Position numbers and translations under genes: made by a program. A DNA stretch of 50,933 nt from Nitrospiraceae bacterium (GTDB lineage: Bacteria > Nitrospirota > Thermodesulfovibrionia > UBA6902). Below are positions 48,228 to 50,933 of this stretch, in pieces; within the stretch, counting starts at the first letter, position 1; each line of letters starts with the position of its first letter. The stretch covers positions 1 to 50,933 of the forward strand of contig QZIL01000106.1 in assembly GCA_003599025.1 (NCBI GenBank), in the 5' to 3' direction. The notes beneath the pieces were generated by a model. It had not been told where the DNA came from. It did no database searches and saw nothing but the letters and a program-made list of their open reading frames with translations.

Positions 48228-48520
48228 ACAGGAACTGCCTCGTTTAAGATATGGTCCTTAAGTTCTTTACGAATGTTTTTTTTGGGAACAACATCAACTT
48301 TAATGTCAAGAAGGTCGGACAGATAATTTTCACAAGAAACTAAATGAAGCAGGCTTACAGGTTTATTAAACTCAACTAAAATATCCAGATCGCTTGTTTC
48401 CTTCTGCTCATTTCTTACATATGAACCAAAAATCCCTATTATTGCAACAGAATATTTTTCATGCAGCAGGCTTTTATGCTTAACAAGGATGTCCTTTATT
48501 TCATCAAGTGTTTTCTTCAT
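48224..48520 (-). CDS. mntA: MntA-like minimal nucleotidyltransferase antitoxin
   Basis: 98 residues with the nucleotidyltransferase motif GSYVRNEQKETSDLDILVEF (Gly32-Ser33-x10-Asp44-x-Asp46) and a third catalytic Asp near VDVVPK. It should AMPylate and neutralise the co-encoded HepT. GGAGGAG 9 nt upstream gives the start. A TATAAT promoter lies just upstream, next to the remnant of a restriction gene, consistent with a defence-related locus. Confidence 0.93.
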   Translation of the reverse strand: MKKTLDEIKDILVKHKSLLHEKYSVAIIGIFGSYVRNEQKETSDLDILVEFNKPVSLLHLVSCENYLSDLLDIKVDVVPKKNIRKELKDHILNEAVPV

Positions 48521-48548
48521 ATCTATAGCACTCCTCCACTCATGAGAT

Positions 48549-48577
48549 ATTATAATTCATTCCCTGGGTGATGTCTC
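48549..48577 (-). promoter_or_regulatory. Sigma-70 promoter of mntA-hepT
   Basis: On the minus strand GAGACA, a 17-bp spacer and a perfect TATAAT (plus positions 48549-48554), about 30 bp upstream of the mntA start. Confidence 0.5.
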
Positions 48578-48580
48578 GCC

Positions 48581-48688
48581 TTAATTTACCTTCACTTTGC
48601 CTTTCATGAGCATGGGAAGGAGCCAGTCGCGGAGTTCGGTCAGGGTCTTTCGATCAAAACTGAGCCATCTCCTAAGTTGCGTACCATG
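48581..48688 (-). pseudogene. hsdS: Remnant of type I restriction specificity subunit (HsdS C-terminus)
   Basis: A minus-strand frame of 35 codons ends FDRKTLTELRDWLLPMLMKG plus KVKVN and a stop. The LTELRDWLLPMLM-G-V-V tail is the characteristic C-terminus of HsdS proteins. Upstream the frame closes (TGA at 48689-48691) and no further HsdS, HsdM or HsdR sequence is seen to 48885. This is a scar of a deleted restriction-modification locus. Confidence 0.7.
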
Positions 48689-48885
48689 TCAGTCAATATG
48701 TAGTCTTCCTGATTTCGTTAGTATACAGAGAATTCCAAGTCCTTAACATTGATAGTTTGTATATTCCTATCGATATTCCCCTTCTTCGCATCGTGTCCCC
48801 GCGTTATAAATAACTTAGTCGGTGATAATAAATTAGAGGTGATTTTTCAACCTTGTATGCCTTGCTGCTCTATGAGAGGACTTGT

Positions 48886-49794
48886 TTATTTTATCAACTG
48901 AAATATCTGGACCCTGCTGTTATTTGTGTCAGCTACCGCGACTTCTCCCTTGTCATTGACGCACAGCTGGGACGGGTAGTTGAGCAGGCCTTCTTTCCAG
49001 CCCAGCTCCGACATCTGCCCGAGGAACGAGCCGTCCTGCCCTATGACCATGATGCGGCTGCCGTTGCGGTCCACAAGGTAAATGCGCCCTCTGCTGTCAG
49101 TTGATATGCTGGTTGGAAACCTCATCTGCTCCTTCATGACTTCCGTAAGAGGTGAAAACTCCTTCGCACCCTTTAATGCAACATACACCCTTGACTTAAC
49201 ACTGTCGACGAGCAGGACATTGCCCTTGAAATCAACCGAGACATCAGAGATAAAACCATGTCCTCCTGGAAAGTCAATGTGTTCCTGATAGGTCCCGTCA
49301 GGATTGAGGACTATAACCCTGGCGGACAATACATCCACGATATAAATATTGTCGTCCCTGTCTATCTCAAAACTCTTTATTGAATACGAAGCAGGAGAAG
49401 GTATTCCCGACGGTTCGAGGTATCCGGCAAACACCCCCTGAGGGCTGAGACGCGCGATCCTGCGCAGTTTGCCGTCAAGCGTTAAAATTTCGCCTTTTGA
49501 ATTGAACTTCACGAGTACCGGATATGTGACCTGTGGCAGGACAATTTCATTCCCAACTGTCAGGGTCCTGTCCTCCAGTTTATACTGAAGGAGCCTGCTG
49601 TTTGCCGTGTCTGCTACGACAATCCGTGATTCGTCATTGCAGGCCACGCCTTCAGGATTTTTCAGGCCTTTGCCTTTTTCATCGTCGTAGAGCGTGTATA
49701 TATGCATATACTTTATCGCGCCTGCACTGAATGCCCTTACAGGTGACAACATTACGGCTGCTATTAAAAAGATATTTATTAAGGCGCCCCTCAT
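48886..49794 (-). CDS. Secreted NHL beta-propeller protein
   Basis: About 302 residues: signal peptide (MRGALINIFLIAAVMLSPVRA) and about six NHL repeats (PEGVACNDESRIVVADTANSRLLQY, IKSFEIDRDDNIYIVDVLSARVIVL, PTSISTDSRGRIYLVDRNGSRIMVI, PSQLCVNDKGEVAVADTNNSRVQIF), which should close a six-bladed propeller. GAGGAG 6 nt upstream fixes the ATG at 49794; a longer frame to 49851 overlaps the upstream gene. It starts 1 nt after the stop of the multiheme cytochrome, so translation is coupled. Parallel to the NHL-PKD/cytochrome pair at 30-35 kb. Confidence 0.88.
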   Translation of the reverse strand: MRGALINIFLIAAVMLSPVRAFSAGAIKYMHIYTLYDDEKGKGLKNPEGVACNDESRIVVADTANSRLLQYKLEDRTLTVGNEIVLPQVTYPVLVKFNSKGEILTLDGKLRRIARLSPQGVFAGYLEPSGIPSPASYSIKSFEIDRDDNIYIVDVLSARVIVLNPDGTYQEHIDFPGGHGFISDVSVDFKGNVLLVDSVKSRVYVALKGAKEFSPLTEVMKEQMRFPTSISTDSRGRIYLVDRNGSRIMVIGQDGSFLGQMSELGWKEGLLNYPSQLCVNDKGEVAVADTNNSRVQIFQLIK

Positions 49795-49795
49795 A

Positions 49796-50933
49796 TTATC
49801 TCCTCTCAAGCTCCTTGTGGCACTGGATGCATGTTTCGGTAACGGTCTCAAACTGTGACATCGATGGTTTGTTGCCGGTCCCGCAGGCCCTGTGGCAGCT
49901 TATGCAGTCTACAGAAAGATTGCTGTTTCTGGGGTCAATGAACTTTGCTCCTACAGGGTGTGTTGAATGGGTCTTCCATTCATGGCATTTATTACAGATA
50001 TCAAAACTCATGGACGGTTTTTCTGTCAGCAGCACATGGTCCGAAGAGTGCGGTGAATGGCAGCTTACACAGTCCCCCTCTTTTACCGGCTTGCAAAGGC
50101 CCGGGTTCTTCGGGTTGGTCTTTGATATATGCTGAAGCTCTACGGTGTCTGAATGACACTTCCCGCAGACATAGAGAACGGTCCCTGCCAGAAGTTTCTT
50201 CTGTCTGGCAGCATGCGCATTATGGCAGTTCAGGCATCCCTCCCTGTCAAGGAGAGGCGAATGCACACGGTTTTTGCTGAAGGTCATATCAACCATCTCT
50301 TTATGACATCCCCTGCAGAGGTCGACCCCCTTCTTTTTGGTCGCGATGGGGTTTTGTGATCCGACCTCTTCATGGCACTGGTTGCATTTTTTCTCGGCAA
50401 CAGGGGCATGCACATCCTCAAATATTATTACAGGCCTGCTGGAGCCGTGTGAATCATGACATGAGTTGCACCTTGAAGCAGCAACCGGATAGTTCATATG
50501 CTGTCTTCCAAAAGCCGGGTTGTCGGTCTTGTGGCATTTGATACAGAGGGCCGGAATGTCTTCTTTCAGCAGGAACCCTAACTTGCCTGACGCGTGCGGA
50601 TTATGGCAGTTCATGCAGTCTTCATTAACAGGCTTATGCTTGAACCGGGCTGTCTTCACCTTATCGGCTGTGTCCTTATGACAGTCAAGGCAGAGTTCAT
50701 TGCCCTGTTTCACGAGTACACCTTTGTTACCGGACGCATGCGGGTCATGGCACTGGACACAATTGCCTTCAACAACAATCTTATGCGCGCTGACGGCATT
50801 TTCAGGGACTATGTTCTTATGGCAGGCATCGCAAATCCTGGTGCTGACTTCATCCAGCAGTTTCCCTTCAGGAGAGGTGTGAGGGTTATGGCAGCCGGAA
50901 CATTCCCCGATCTTTACAGGTGTATGAACAAAC
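49796..50933 (-). CDS. Multiheme (at least 15) c-type cytochrome, doubled-CXXCH type, partial
   Basis: The frame is open from the stop at 49796 to the right edge of the window, so the N-terminus is missing; an internal Met at 50713 is not the start because three more heme sites (CSGCH, CDACH, CVQCH) lie upstream in frame. In all, 15 CXXCH motifs are visible, mostly in the CxxCHxPH pattern with pairs about 25-35 residues apart (for example CMNCHNPHASGKLGFLL, CNSCHDSHGSSRP, CLNCHNAHA). This doubled-CXXCH array is typical of periplasmic or extracellular electron conduits. Coupled to the NHL gene downstream. No other domain is seen in this part. Confidence 0.92.
   Translation of the reverse strand, partial: FVHTPVKIGECSGCHNPHTSPEGKLLDEVSTRICDACHKNIVPENAVSAHKIVVEGNCVQCHDPHASGNKGVLVKQGNELCLDCHKDTADKVKTARFKHKPVNEDCMNCHNPHASGKLGFLLKEDIPALCIKCHKTDNPAFGRQHMNYPVAASRCNSCHDSHGSSRPVIIFEDVHAPVAEKKCNQCHEEVGSQNPIATKKKGVDLCRGCHKEMVDMTFSKNRVHSPLLDREGCLNCHNAHAARQKKLLAGTVLYVCGKCHSDTVELQHISKTNPKNPGLCKPVKEGDCVSCHSPHSSDHVLLTEKPSMSFDICNKCHEWKTHSTHPVGAKFIDPRNSNLSVDCISCHRACGTGNKPSMSQFETVTETCIQCHKELERR

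Noticed and set aside
47161-48520. Zorya-like defence system (MotB-like protein near a HEPN gene)
   Set aside because: No ZorA/MotA-like channel, ZorC/D or helicase; the HEPN gene is clearly HepT of a TA pair on the opposite strand.
1-50933. tRNA, rRNA genes or CRISPR arrays
   Set aside because: No GTTCGAATCC-type T-arm with acceptor end, no rRNA-like conserved stretch and no regularly spaced 25-40-bp direct repeats were found by reading.

Overview
The window looks like a chromosome segment of a free-living, anaerobic or microaerophilic Gram-negative (diderm) bacterium. The gene content includes four c-type cytochromes (three multiheme), NHL/YVTN beta-propeller secreted proteins, a DUF3373 outer-membrane protein, LptF/LptG, a DUF1015 protein, a MqnP/UbiA-type prenyltransferase, PilZ proteins and sigma-54 control. 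This fits Nitrospirota (Thermodesulfovibrionia-like) or a Desulfobacterota relative. The assignment is inferred from gene content only; no rRNA, tRNA or CRISPR array was seen.

Layout. 1-9.4 kb is mostly housekeeping: glnA, lptF-lptG, a YVTN propeller protein, a UbiA prenyltransferase, a DUF1015/methyltransferase/phosphodiesterase operon and an orphan GlnQ-type ATPase. 9.4-14 kb holds a GT39-like membrane glycosyltransferase, a sulfur-handling group (rhodanese, DsrE-like, and a 56-residue DsrH/TusB-like gene) and a monoheme cytochrome c. 14-19.5 kb holds a DUF3373 porin-like protein, a PAS-PAS-AAA-Fis sigma-54 activator directly upstream of it, RluD and a PilZ protein. 19.7-24.3 kb holds a six-heme cytochrome and a fused MFS/spermidine-synthase-like protein. 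24.8-29.8 kb is a cluster of five consecutive lipoproteins (two with ankyrin repeats, one with TPRs) behind a strong promoter and a structured, terminator-bearing leader. 30-35 kb is a PilZ / NHL-PKD / multiheme cytochrome operon. 35.3-44.7 kb mixes very small genes, a PAS protein, a U32 (RlhA-like) protein, a broken ORF6N gene and two inverted paralogues of a GT-C/TPR membrane protein. 44.9-48.7 kb holds a two-component pair whose response regulator ends in a HEPN-like domain, an OmpA/MotB-like protein, a HepT/MntA toxin-antitoxin pair and a scar of a type I restriction specificity subunit. The right edge is a second NHL / multiheme cytochrome pair that runs off the window.

The strongest unifying signal is regulatory. 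Seven -24/-12 (sigma-54) promoters with exact GG-N10-GC spacing lie in front of the DUF3373 gene, both PilZ genes (one leading the NHL/cytochrome operon), the MFS/spermidine-synthase-like gene, the PAS protein and two tiny orphan genes. The DUF3373 promoter also has an upstream array of GTTTCA boxes spaced in steps of 10 bp, placed where an enhancer-binding protein should act, and the activator gene is adjacent. A second candidate enhancer motif (GGTCATT-NN-ACCA) is shared by two other sigma-54 intergenic regions. This suggests a sigma-54 regulon joining surface proteins, c-di-GMP receptors, extracellular cytochromes and undescribed small proteins.

Other points of note are small terminal-inverted-repeat (MITE-like) elements and GTCATTCC/GGAATGAC palindromes in many intergenic gaps, an in-frame stop in the ORF6N gene, and several genuine genes shorter than 60 codons with strong Shine-Dalgarno sites.
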